Below the pieces are notes generated by a model that saw nothing but the letters and a program-made list of their open reading frames with translations, did no database searches and was not told where the DNA came from. This document shows, in pieces, positions 53,271 to 61,005 of a stretch of DNA of 64,000 nucleotides (its first letter is position 1; every line of letters starts with the position of its first letter). The stretch is taken from positions 310,001-374,000 of the forward strand of contig NZ_JACVCU010000003.1 in NCBI RefSeq assembly GCF_014518425.1, given 5' to 3'. Origin of the DNA: Terrabacter sp. MAHUQ-38. Its GTDB lineage: Bacteria > Actinomycetota > Actinomycetes > Actinomycetales > Dermatophilaceae. Made by a program: the position numbers and the translations under genes.

Positions 53271-54908
53271 ATGAACCCGCAGCCCGACGACTCCCCCCGA
53301 TCCCTGACCCGGCGCCATGCTCTGCTCGGCGGTGCAGCGGCCGCCGGCGCGGCCCTTACCTCTGGCCTCTTCAGCTCCCCCGCAGCTGCCGCACCTGCCG
53401 CCCCGGCGACGGGTCCGCGCGCCTTGGTGGACCTCACGCGAGGGACGTCGGCCTTCCCGCACGTGTGGGAGCGCGCCATCGCCGGGGACTGGGCCAAGCA
53501 GGCCCTACGGCGTGACTACCAGGACCAGCTGTTCACCTGCCACGACGAGCTAGGCATCGAGTCGCTGCGGTTCCATGGCATCTTCAACACCTCCATGAGC
53601 ACGGCCAACGCCACCTACAACGGCGGCCGCACCCGCAACCCGTCGTACACCCAGGACAACTACTCCTGGTTCAACATCACCCAGATCTACGACGCCCTCG
53701 TGGACCAGGGCATGCACCCCTTCGTGGAGCTGAGCAGCATGCCCGAGTCGCTGCAGGCGAGCGCCCCGCCCTTCCGCGGCCTCCTGTTCGACTTCAACCA
53801 GATGGCTCCCAAGGACTTCGCCGCCTGGGGGAATCTCGTCGGCGCCTTCGCCAAGCACATGGTCGACCGCTACGGCCTCGCGGAGGTGCGCAAGTGGCCC
53901 TTCGAGGTGTGGAACGAGCCGAATCTCTTCACGTTCTACGACGGAGACCAACAGTCGTACTTCAACCTCTACCGCGCCGCCGCCGAAGCCATCAAGAACG
54001 TCGACGCCTCCCTGCAGGTGGGCGGCCCGGCCACCTCCGCCGGCCAGTTCTCCTTCGGGCCGCCGCGCACGCTCGGGACGCAGTACTACCGGGAGTTCAT
54101 GCAGTGGGCGACGGCCAACAAGGTGCCGGTCGACTTCGGCACAGCCCACGGCTACGAGACCGACCGCGGTATCGGGCCAGAAGGGACAGCCAGCTTCTTC
54201 AGGCAGAACCGCGCCGACACCCCAGCGGGACTTCCGCTGTACATCACCGAGGTGAACGTGTCCTCGACGAACCACCCGAAGCTCGACACATCTGAGGCCG
54301 CAGCCAGCTTCCTGCGTACCGTCGTCGAGACCGTCGGAGTCGTCGATGCTCTGGCCGTCTGGACCTTCAGCGACATCTACGAGGAGCTGACCCAGGCAGA
54401 CAACCCGTTCCACGGCGGCTTCGGACTGCAGACCATCCACGGAATCAAGAAACCGCTGTACCGGCTGCTGCAGATCCTGCACCACACCGGTGACCGCCGG
54501 GTCCCCCTCACCCTCACCGGGGCCCCGGCCACGGTCGGCGGCATCGCGGTGGCCAAGGACGACGGCGCGGTCGACGTCCTGCTGTACAACCACGTCCTCG
54601 CCGGCCCGAACCAGGCGCCCGCCGAAACCGCCACGCTCACCGTCAACGTCAGCGGGGTCGCACCCGGCGCCAAGGCTCGGATCCAGCGCATCGACGAGGA
54701 CCACACCAACCCATACCGCGAATGGCTCGACCTGGGCTCCCCCGAGTACCCGACCCGGGCCCAGCTGCGGGCACTCGACGACGCCAGCGAGCTCCACGAG
54801 CGCAACCTCGATCTGCAGGGCAGCGGCGGGTCCCGAGAGGCCACCTTCACCATCACCCTTCCCGCGGAAGGCGTCGCCGCCGTGCACATCGCCCGAGGAA
54901 ACCACTGA
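53271..54908 (+). CDS. Tat-exported GH39-like glycoside hydrolase
   Basis: 545 residues. SLTRRHALLGGAAAAGAALTSGLFSSPAAAAP is a twin-arginine signal. The mature protein is a (beta/alpha)8 glycosidase of the beta-xylosidase GH39 type: LGIESLRFHGIF, then the acid/base motif WPFEVWNEPNLFTFYDGDQQSYFNLY (Glu of NEP near 217) and the nucleophile GLPLYITEVNVSSTNHP (Glu of TEV near 327), ending with a beta-sandwich. GH39 enzymes act on xylosides or iduronides; which substrate is unknown. The ATG at 53271 follows GATGGAG. It is next to a TetR gene whose operator controls it. Confidence 0.92.
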   Translation: MNPQPDDSPRSLTRRHALLGGAAAAGAALTSGLFSSPAAAAPAAPATGPRALVDLTRGTSAFPHVWERAIAGDWAKQALRRDYQDQLFTCHDELGIESLRFHGIFNTSMSTANATYNGGRTRNPSYTQDNYSWFNITQIYDALVDQGMHPFVELSSMPESLQASAPPFRGLLFDFNQMAPKDFAAWGNLVGAFAKHMVDRYGLAEVRKWPFEVWNEPNLFTFYDGDQQSYFNLYRAAAEAIKNVDASLQVGGPATSAGQFSFGPPRTLGTQYYREFMQWATANKVPVDFGTAHGYETDRGIGPEGTASFFRQNRADTPAGLPLYITEVNVSSTNHPKLDTSEAAASFLRTVVETVGVVDALAVWTFSDIYEELTQADNPFHGGFGLQTIHGIKKPLYRLLQILHHTGDRRVPLTLTGAPATVGGIAVAKDDGAVDVLLYNHVLAGPNQAPAETATLTVNVSGVAPGAKARIQRIDEDHTNPYREWLDLGSPEYPTRAQLRALDDASELHERNLDLQGSGGSREATFTITLPAEGVAAVHIARGNH

Positions 54909-54965
54909 CAGCGACTGTGTCCCCCGGCGTCAGCCAAAATGGAGACTCGGAGCCCAGCGTCGCGC

Positions 54966-55094
54966 TCAGCGGAACGCGGACTGGCCCGTCATGACCTGCC
55001 CGACGACGAGGGTCTGCATCTCGACGGTGCCCTCGTACGTCAGCACGGACTTGAGGTTGTTCATGTGGCGGACGGACCCGTCGAGCCCGACGAC
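54966..55094 (-). pseudogene. Acyl-CoA dehydrogenase C-terminal remnant
   Basis: About 40 residues in one frame read RHMNNLKSVLTYEGTVEMQT, LVVGQVMTGQSAFR, then TGA at 54966. YEGTVEMQTLVVGQVMTGQSAF matches the C-terminal YEGTxxxxxLxxGRxxTGxxAF motif of glutaryl/acyl-CoA dehydrogenases. Nothing upstream continues it, so only the tail survives. Confidence 0.8.
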
Positions 55095-55420
55095 AAGCAG
55101 CGGTCGCTAAGCTCGGCGCGGGTCTCGGCCAACCTCCCGCCAGCGAGTCCCCAATCAAAGGCTTGACCCGTCACTCGGGTGCTGGTCCCGGACAAAGCGC
55201 CTTTGAGCTCACCGCCGGATCCGTTCCGGACGTGGTGTCGCCGCCAAGACAAGGCATGTGCAGGAGCTGTCCGATCCCGCAATCAGGGCGCACTTGCGGA
55301 TCCGCCTTCGAGTCAGGGGCGTTGTGGCAATAAGCCGGTCAGCAGCCCGACGAGCGTGGTCGTCCCAACCCGGTATCGCGAGGCGGGGCAGGCATAGGAA
55401 TCGTGCGGGCGTCACTGTTA

Positions 55421-55545
55421 CACACGCTTTCGAGGACTGTGCGACGGCGTTCGCCCCCGGATGGGAGGGTCGGCGCATGCGCGTAGCGCCGCGCCCGTCG
55501 GTGAACGTACCCGACTGCACCCGAATGAGACTAGAACTGAGACTG
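55421..55545. repeat. Attachment-like module, copy 1
   Basis: CACACGCTTTCGAGG, CTGTGC, ACGGCGTTC and GAGACTAGAACTGAGACTG occur here in the same order and similar spacing as at 58661-58790. The first block equals the anticodon-loop segment of tRNA-Ser(CGA). The two copies flank the TetR/MFS genes. Confidence 0.75.
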
Positions 55546-55785
55546 GGCCAGTTCGGCGACTACTGGCCCGGGGGCCGCATAGACCCGGGCCAGTCGCGGC
55601 TTCAGTTTGACCGCCCGCGCCACCACCTTCGCGTCGACCGTGCCGCCCACGGCGTACGCCCCGATGCCGTCGCTCGAGAGGTCGGGGAAGATCAGGCTGC
55701 TGATCGCGACCCGACCAGCCGAACCCTGCTTCCGGTACGCCCTCTGGTCCCACGAGCGCGTCGCTGCGTTCAGCGAGCTTGTCGC
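55531..55785 (-). pseudogene. Unrecognised C-terminal gene remnant ending AQSQF
   Basis: A frame without stops on the minus strand reads ATRSWDQRAYRKQGSAGRV, AISSLIFPDLSSDGIGAYAV, GGTVDAKVVARAVKLKPRL, ARVYAAPGPVVAELAQSQF, then TAG at 55531. The content looks like protein (no low-complexity), but I do not recognise a family. Its last residues, QSQF plus stop, are repeated at 58779-58793 in the second attachment-like module, so the 3' end of this gene belonged to the mobile unit. Confidence 0.6.
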
Positions 55786-56276
55786 ACGTGGCCTCCTAGC
55801 TCGAATACGAGGCCGCCAACCCCGCGCGGAGCTACGGGGGGCCGAGAGTCGACTGTTCCGCGCCGCCCCTCCAACGGGTTAGGACTGGGCGTTTTGACCC
55901 AACTTTCCCGGCGCGTCGTCGATGCTCCAGAAAAGACCGTCTATGGAGCGCGGTCCAAGGAAAGCGCGGCACTCTCAGCGGGAGGTAGTGGTCGATGTTG
56001 GCATTGCCGGGCTGACCCGTGGAAACGTGTTGGGAGCGTTGAGCGCAAACGGTCTCCATCGATCCTCCTGCCACACTTTGCCACGCACGGTCCGAGTGGC
56101 TGGGCCTCGCACGAAGTGGCGGTGCGGAGTTTCTTGCGGTCCTCGGCGTGCCCAGGCGCTGGCAAACCAATCCCGCCGCAGCCGCGACGTTCGACGAGTT
56201 GGACGTAGCCGTGGCGTCGTCCGACGTGCGAGACCGGTGCAGACAGGTCCGCGGGCCTCCGGACGACCCGAGTCGC
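55786..56276. other. Degenerate interval before the TetR/MFS pair
   Basis: About 490 bases, less GC-rich than the neighbourhood. A plus-strand frame near 56090-56220 (EWLGLARSGGAEFLAVLGVP, then RRWQTNPAAAATFDELDVAV) looks protein-like but lacks a start and runs into noncoding sequence; probably another remnant. Confidence 0.4.
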
Positions 56277-56837
56277 TCAGGCCTCACCGACGATTCGACG
56301 GACGCTCTCGACGACCATCTCGCGGCACCTCGCCCGACTGGGGCGACGCACCAGCGCCAGTTCTGGCGTGTGCAGGTGCCAGCTCATCGAGATCGCACGG
56401 ACCTCGGTGAGCAGCTCCAGCGGCGAGTAGTCGGTCGTCAGCCTTCCGGCGTCCTGCGCGGCCGCGATCTTGGCGAGCTTCGCATTGTTGGACTCCACGA
56501 TCGCCGGCAGCCGACCCTCGGGGCGTTCCAGCTGGTACCAGGTCGTCAGCCGGAGGGTGTCGGGATACCGCTCGTAGAGGTCGAAGGCACGCCCGGCGTA
56601 CCCCGGGAGGTCGGTCGCGTCGAACTCGACGGCGTCGACGAAGGCGAGCGCTCGAGCGGCGAACACAGCATCGAAGAGCTCCTCCTTGTTGCCGAAGTAC
56701 TTGTAGATCATCGCCTTGTTGGCTGCCGCGCTCTCCGCGATCCGGTCGACGCGGGCCCCGGCGATCCCGTACGCCGCGAACTCCACCGCCGCAGCGTCGA
56801 GGATCCGGGTGCGGGTCGCGTCTGCGTCTCTGGACAT
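56277..56837 (-). CDS. TetR-family regulator of the efflux gene
   Basis: 186 residues. ADATRTRILDAAAVEFAAYGIAGARVDRIAESAAANKAMIYKYFGNKEELFDAVFAARA is the TetR helix-turn-helix with the IYxYFGxKxxLF signature. The C-terminal part is variable as in ligand-binding domains. It is divergent from an MFS exporter, 93 bases between starts, with two inverted operator-like repeats in the gap, so it is very probably the drug-sensing repressor of the pump and of itself. Confidence 0.93.
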   Translation of the reverse strand: MSRDADATRTRILDAAAVEFAAYGIAGARVDRIAESAAANKAMIYKYFGNKEELFDAVFAARALAFVDAVEFDATDLPGYAGRAFDLYERYPDTLRLTTWYQLERPEGRLPAIVESNNAKLAKIAAAQDAGRLTTDYSPLELLTEVRAISMSWHLHTPELALVRRPSRARCREMVVESVRRIVGEA

Positions 56838-56851
56838 GCGCCCACTCTAGC

Positions 56852-56916
56852 AAGTAACTAGTTAGTTGCATCTGAAGCCACACAGTGCTTCACTTGAAAC
56901 AACCAACCAGTTACTT
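56852..56916. promoter_or_regulatory. Two inverted TetR operators between tetR and the MFS gene
   Basis: AAGTAACTAGTTAGTTG (56852-56868) and, on the opposite strand, AAGTAACTGGTTGGTTG (56900-56916) differ at two positions. Each contains an internal AACTAGTT-like palindrome. One lies next to each start codon, a common layout for mutual repression. Confidence 0.8.
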
Positions 56917-56930
56917 ACCAAGGAGTGCTC

Positions 56931-58379
56931 GTGTCCCTCGACCAACCCGCCCGCGACGGGCGAGGCGTCGTCCTCGCCGTGATCCTCGGGTGCCAGCTGA
57001 TGATGGCGCTCGATGCCTCGATCGTCACGACCGCGCTGCCCCACATCCGGACTGAGCTCGGCTTTTCGGAGTCGTCCCTGTCGTGGATCCAGAACAGCTA
57101 CGTCCTGGTCTTCGGTGGGCTTCTCCTTCTGGGGGCCCGCGCGGGCGACCTGCTGGGCCGCCGTCGCGTCTTCCTCAGCGGCGTAGCGCTCTTCACCGCC
57201 GCATCCCTGCTCGCCGGTCTCGCCCCGGGCGCCGGCATCCTCATCGCCGCGCGAGCCTTCCAGGGCCTCGCCTCTGCCTTCGCGATCCCGTCCACGCTGG
57301 CCCTGCTGCTGACCAGCTTCCCGGCGCCGCAGGAGCGCGCCCGCGCGATCGCTGTCTACAGCGCCGTGATCGGCGCGGGCGGCAGCATCGGGATCATCGT
57401 GGGCGGTCTGTTCACCGAGTACCTCTCCTGGCGCTGGGGCTTGATCGTCAACGTCCCGATCGGAGTGGCGATCTTGGTGCTCGCTCCCCGCTACCTGCCC
57501 GAGACCCCGCGAAAGCAGGGACAGGTCGACGTGCTCGGTGCGGTCAGCATCACCCTCGGCATGTCCTCGGTCGTCTTCGGGCTGGTCGAGGCCGCCCAGT
57601 CGGGCTGGACCGACGTACGCACTGCACTGCCGCTCACGGTCGGCGTCTGCCTGATCGCGGCGTTCGTGGCGGTCGAGCGTCGTACGCCGCAACCAGTGGT
57701 GCCTCTGCGACTGTTCGCCAGCGTGCAGCGCTCGGGGGCATACCTCGGCCGGATCCTGATCGTCGGCGCGATGTTCTCGACGTTCTACTTCCTGTCCCAG
57801 TACCTCCAGAACGTGCGCGGTCTCAGTCCCCTGGCCACCGGGCTCGCGTTCATCCCCATGACTGGGATGTTCTTCGCCATGGTCTACGTGGTCCGTGGGA
57901 TCGGGTCACGGCTCAGCCGTCCTGCGCTGCTCCTCGCCTCCCTGGTGACGGCATTGGCGGGGATGGCATGGCTGAGCCGGATCGACGCGACCACCGCGTT
58001 CTGGCCGTGGATCCTTCTGCCACTGCTCGTACTGGGCGTCGGCCAGGGCATCGCGATCATCCTGTTCACCGAGCTCGGCGTCGCCGAGGTGGAGCCGGAC
58101 GACGCCGGTGCAGCCTCCGGGCTGGTCAACACTGCCCACCAGCTCGGCGGATCGCTCGGGCTGGCGCTTCTCACCGTCGTGTACGGCGCCGCCGTGCATC
58201 ACGATGCCACCCCTGTTGCCGCCCTCGCGGCCCATGGCTACGCGACGGTGTTCGCGGCGGCAACGGTCTTCTACGCATTCGCCGTCATCGTCGGCGTCAC
58301 CATCCTCACCAGCCGCCGTCGGCAGCGCTTGACACCCGGCCCCGCGGTTGCCCCCGTGCGCCTCGGCACCAGCCGCTGA
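56931..58379 (+). CDS. DHA2-type MFS efflux transporter
   Basis: 482 residues with 13-14 transmembrane helices of the EmrB/QacA group. VVLAVILGCQLMMALDASIVTTALPHIRTELGFSESSLSWIQNSYVLVFGGLLLLGARAGDLLGRRRVFLSG contains the LDxTIVNxALP motif and the motif A loop GxxxDxxGRR. The middle GSIGIIVGGLFTEYLSWRWGLIVNVPIG is the antiporter motif C region. Likely a proton-driven multidrug exporter. The GTG at 56931 is picked because AAGGAG (56920-56925) is five bases upstream; a GTG at 56925 is inside that site. Confidence 0.93.
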   Translation: MSLDQPARDGRGVVLAVILGCQLMMALDASIVTTALPHIRTELGFSESSLSWIQNSYVLVFGGLLLLGARAGDLLGRRRVFLSGVALFTAASLLAGLAPGAGILIAARAFQGLASAFAIPSTLALLLTSFPAPQERARAIAVYSAVIGAGGSIGIIVGGLFTEYLSWRWGLIVNVPIGVAILVLAPRYLPETPRKQGQVDVLGAVSITLGMSSVVFGLVEAAQSGWTDVRTALPLTVGVCLIAAFVAVERRTPQPVVPLRLFASVQRSGAYLGRILIVGAMFSTFYFLSQYLQNVRGLSPLATGLAFIPMTGMFFAMVYVVRGIGSRLSRPALLLASLVTALAGMAWLSRIDATTAFWPWILLPLLVLGVGQGIAIILFTELGVAEVEPDDAGAASGLVNTAHQLGGSLGLALLTVVYGAAVHHDATPVAALAAHGYATVFAAATVFYAFAVIVGVTILTSRRRQRLTPGPAVAPVRLGTSR

Positions 58380-58420
58380 GCCGCAGCGCCACCTCCAGCC
58401 ACAACACCCCAGACAAAACA

Positions 58421-58451
58421 ACAGTGGCCTACATTTCCGTAGGGCCACTGT
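58421..58451 (+). terminator. Terminator after the MFS gene
   Basis: Arms ACAGTGGCCTA and TAGGGCCACTGT (one bulged base) around TTTCC-like loop sequence, 41 bases after the stop. Confidence 0.75.
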
Positions 58452-58475
58452 CGCCGATGTCCTGAGACATCACGT

Positions 58476-58556
58476 TGGCGGTGGCGGTGGGAGCCGTCGT
58501 TCGCGGTGGCGGTGGGAGCCGTCGCCTCCGCTTCGCTCCGGCTCCTCCCAAATCCC
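58476..58556. repeat. tRNA-tail module, Ser type (two tail copies)
   Basis: TGGCGGTGGCGGTGGGA (58476-58492) is identical to the last 17 bases of the tRNA-Ser fragment (58617-58633), and 15 of those bases recur at 58503-58517. The second copy is followed by GCCGTCGCC, CGCTTCGCTCCG and CTCCTCCCAAATC, resembling the Ala-type module at 17.8 kb. Confidence 0.75.
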
Positions 58557-58570
58557 GCAGCGTCAACAGA

Positions 58571-58615
58571 ATGACTGAGGGACCCGACGAAAAGCGTGTC
58601 GGGTCCCTCAGTCAT
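58571..58615 (-). terminator. Perfect hairpin next to the tRNA-Ser fragment
   Basis: 18-base perfect arms beginning ATGACTGAGGGACCCGAC (58571-58588), complement at 58598-58615, loop of nine bases. It touches the encoded CCA of the leftward tRNA-Ser fragment. Confidence 0.85.
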
Positions 58616-58616
58616 T

Positions 58617-58675
58617 TGGCGGTGGCGGTGGGATTTGAACCCACGGTGGAGTCACCCCCACACACGCTTTCGAGG
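58617..58675 (-). pseudogene. tRNA-Ser (CGA) 3'-half fragment
   Basis: Reading leftward: anticodon loop CTCGAAA, 3' anticodon strand GCGTG, long variable arm TGTGGGGGTGACTCCACC, T arm GTGGG-TTCAAAT-CCCAC, acceptor CGCCACC, G73 and CCA. The expected 5' half is absent; upstream sequence (CAGAC in place of the pairing strand) breaks the anticodon stem. Typical end of an element integrated in tRNA-Ser. Confidence 0.88.
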
Positions 58676-58793
58676 TCTGTGCAACGGCGTTCACGACTGG
58701 ATTCGGAGCGTCGTGCACGCTCGCACGGGCCACCCGCGGACGTCTATGAACGAGCGCGACCCGGCCCGAAAGAGACTAGAACTGAGACTGCGG
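58661..58793. repeat. Attachment-like module, copy 2
   Basis: Overlaps the tRNA-Ser anticodon region. Shares with copy 1 (55421-55545): CACACGCTTTCGAGG, CTGTGC, ACGGCGTTC, and GAGACTAGAACTGAGACTG, the last encoding the QSQF-stop end on the minus strand. Between the blocks the copies have diverged. Confidence 0.75.
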
Positions 58794-58835
58794 CCGTCCG
58801 GGCGAGACCCAGGCTGAAAGTCGGAAGGCCGGCGG

Positions 58836-59145
58836 TTCGACCCGTCGAGACTGCCGTACCGGGGCTCGACGTCGCGGTAGTCCGAGACGTCGTGTCCGCC
58901 GTCGGCATGGGCGAGGGGAACCAGGGCACGGTCCACATGGCGTCTACGCCGAGCTCGACGAGGTTGTCCAGCCGGCTATACAGACCGTTGAGATCGCCCT
59001 CGCCGTCATCGTCGGAGTCGAGGAAACTCCGCAGGTAGACCTCGTAGACGACGGCGTCTCGCCGCCACGCTCGCCATCGATCGTTTTCCCGACGAGGGTG
59101 TAGAGCCGCTGCGACCGCTGCCCCCGAAGCAGCATGGTCAGGCAT
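58836..59145 (-). pseudogene. GH13 alpha-glucosidase, truncated after about 100 residues
   Basis: An ATG at 59145 behind AAGGAGG begins [20 protein letters not shown], then [20 protein letters not shown] and [15 protein letters not shown], the first two strands of a GH13 enzyme, close to the intact GH13 gene upstream. One base is missing near 58905 (PSPM should continue [20 protein letters not shown], which is in the next frame), and after about 58840 homology ends at the attachment-like module. So the gene was cut by integration or deletion and also frameshifted. Confidence 0.85.
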
Positions 59146-59244
59146 GAACGCCTCCTTGGTCGCTCTCCCTCCTGTCGAGCTGGTTGGTCGGCCTGGTCAT
59201 TGCGTTCCGACCAACCGGCTGGTGACGTTGGGCTGGCCGGTGGC

Positions 59245-60909
59245 CTAGTTCATCGGTGTGAACCATGCCGCGGTCTCGGGTCGGAGTGTGTGGCTTTGGC
59301 CCGTGCGGTCGGGGATGCCAGCGGGGTCGCTGGTGAGGATGAGCCGGCCGGGTATCGGGACGGTGTGCGCGGAGAAGTTGACGATGCACTGCCAGTCCTC
59401 GGCGCGGGCGAAGCGGAGTACTTGGGCGTCGCCACTGTCGACCCAGCAGAAGCCGTCGGTGTCGGCGAGCTTGCGTCGTAGGGTGATTGCTCGTCGGTAG
59501 AGTTCGAGGGAGCTACCGGGGTGTCCGTCCTGGGAGGACGCGGCGTAGGTGGCGAACCAGTCGGGCTGGGGCAGCCAGGCGCCGTTGTTGCCGAACCCGA
59601 AGGAGCTGCCGTCGACGGTCCAAGGCAGCGGCACGCGGCAGCCGTCACGACCCTTTAGCCGGTGGCCTGTGCGCTCGTAGACGGGGTCCTGCAGGGCGTC
59701 CACTGGGAGGTCGGCGACCTCGAGGAGGCCGAGTTCCTCGCCTTGGTAGAGGTATGCCGAGCCGGGCAGGGCGAGCATCATGACGGTGGCCGCGCGAGCA
59801 CGCCGCTGGGCGGTCGCCTCGTCGAGCGGGAAGTGTGTGCCGTCGCTGCGGAGCCAGGCGTCCAGGTCGGTGCCGACGGGAAGGGCGTAGCGGGTGGCAT
59901 GCCGGGGCACGTCGTGGCTGGAGACCACCCACGTGAGCGCTCCACCGACGCCGGCGTGCTCACCGAGGGAGCGGCTGATGACGGTGCGGAACTGGTCGGG
60001 GTGCCAGTCGGCCTTGAGCAGGGAGAAGTCGAAGATCTGCCCGAGCTCGTCCGCGCGGGCGTACAGGTAGGTGCGGCTGGAGGTCGGGTGCCACGTCTCG
60101 GCGACAGCCATGCGGGGCGGGTCGTACTCGTCGAAGATCCGGCGCCACGACCGGTAGATCTCGTGGACCTCGTCGCGGTCGTAGAGGGGGTCCGACCCGT
60201 CGAGTGGCAGCATCCCGTCGAGGTTGGGCTGGCTGCGCAAGGGGGAGCTCAGGTCCTTGGCGAGTGAGTGGGCCACGTCGATGCGGAACCCGTCGACGCC
60301 GCGGTCTGCCCAGAAGCGCAGTGTGTCCTCGAAGTAGTCCCGGACTTCGGGGTGGGCCCAGTTGAGGTCGGGCTGCTCGCGCGCGAAGAGGTGGCAGTAC
60401 CACTGCCCGTCCGCCGTACGGTGCCACGCAGGACCCCCGAAGTGGGACCTCCAGTCCGACGGCGGCTCACGGCCGTCGGGTCCGCTGCCGTCGCGGAAGA
60501 TGTAGCGCTCTCGGGCGGGCGAGCCTGGACCGGCCGCGACTGCCTCGAGGAACCAGGGGTGCCGGTCGGACGTGTGGTTGGGAACGATGTCGATGATGAT
60601 GCGGACGCCGCGCTGGTGTGCATCGGCCACGAGTGCGTCGAAGTCGTCGAGCGTGCCCAGACGCGGGTCCACGTCACGGTGGTCGGTGATGTCGTAGCCG
60701 CCGTCGGCCAGTGGTGAGGGGTAGAACGGGCTCAGCCAGATCGCGTCGATGCCGAGCCTGCTCAGGTAGTCCAGCCGGCTGCGGATGCCGGGCAGGTCGC
60801 CGATGCCGTCCCCGTCGGCGTCGGCGAAACTCCGCGGGTAGATCTGGTAGATCACCGCTTGACGCCACCAGTCGGATGTAGGGGTGGTGGCGGATCTGTG
60901 GGCGGGCAT
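59245..60909 (-). CDS. GH13 alpha-glucosidase / oligo-alpha-glucosidase
   Basis: 554 residues. WWRQAVIYQIYPRSFADADGDGIGDLPGIRSRLDYLSRLGIDAIWLSPFYPSPLADGGYDITDHRDVDPRLGTLDDFDAL is the classic start of GH13 subfamily enzymes. RIIIDIVPNHTSDRHPWF is conserved region I, GFRIDVAHSL region II (nucleophile Asp near 218), MAVAETWHP region III (acid/base Glu near 265), and VVSSHDVPRHATRY region IV. It splits alpha-glucosidic bonds of small sugars such as maltose, isomaltose, trehalose or sucrose in the cytoplasm. The ATG at 60909 follows AGGAGA. It is downstream of three ABC-transporter genes in the same operon. Confidence 0.95.
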   Translation of the reverse strand: MPAHRSATTPTSDWWRQAVIYQIYPRSFADADGDGIGDLPGIRSRLDYLSRLGIDAIWLSPFYPSPLADGGYDITDHRDVDPRLGTLDDFDALVADAHQRGVRIIIDIVPNHTSDRHPWFLEAVAAGPGSPARERYIFRDGSGPDGREPPSDWRSHFGGPAWHRTADGQWYCHLFAREQPDLNWAHPEVRDYFEDTLRFWADRGVDGFRIDVAHSLAKDLSSPLRSQPNLDGMLPLDGSDPLYDRDEVHEIYRSWRRIFDEYDPPRMAVAETWHPTSSRTYLYARADELGQIFDFSLLKADWHPDQFRTVISRSLGEHAGVGGALTWVVSSHDVPRHATRYALPVGTDLDAWLRSDGTHFPLDEATAQRRARAATVMMLALPGSAYLYQGEELGLLEVADLPVDALQDPVYERTGHRLKGRDGCRVPLPWTVDGSSFGFGNNGAWLPQPDWFATYAASSQDGHPGSSLELYRRAITLRRKLADTDGFCWVDSGDAQVLRFARAEDWQCIVNFSAHTVPIPGRLILTSDPAGIPDRTGQSHTLRPETAAWFTPMN

Positions 60910-61005
60910 GGGTGTCTCCTACAGGAGTGTTGCGTGGATGGAAATCCGTGGCCGCCGGCACTGAACGGGCGTCGGCGGCGACGGCCCGAGGTGGCACGGG
61001 CAGGT

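Noticed and set aside
60910-61005. Separate promoter for the GH13 alpha-glucosidase gene
   Set aside because: The 96-base gap after the permease has no clear promoter or hairpin; the gene more likely shares the transporter transcript.
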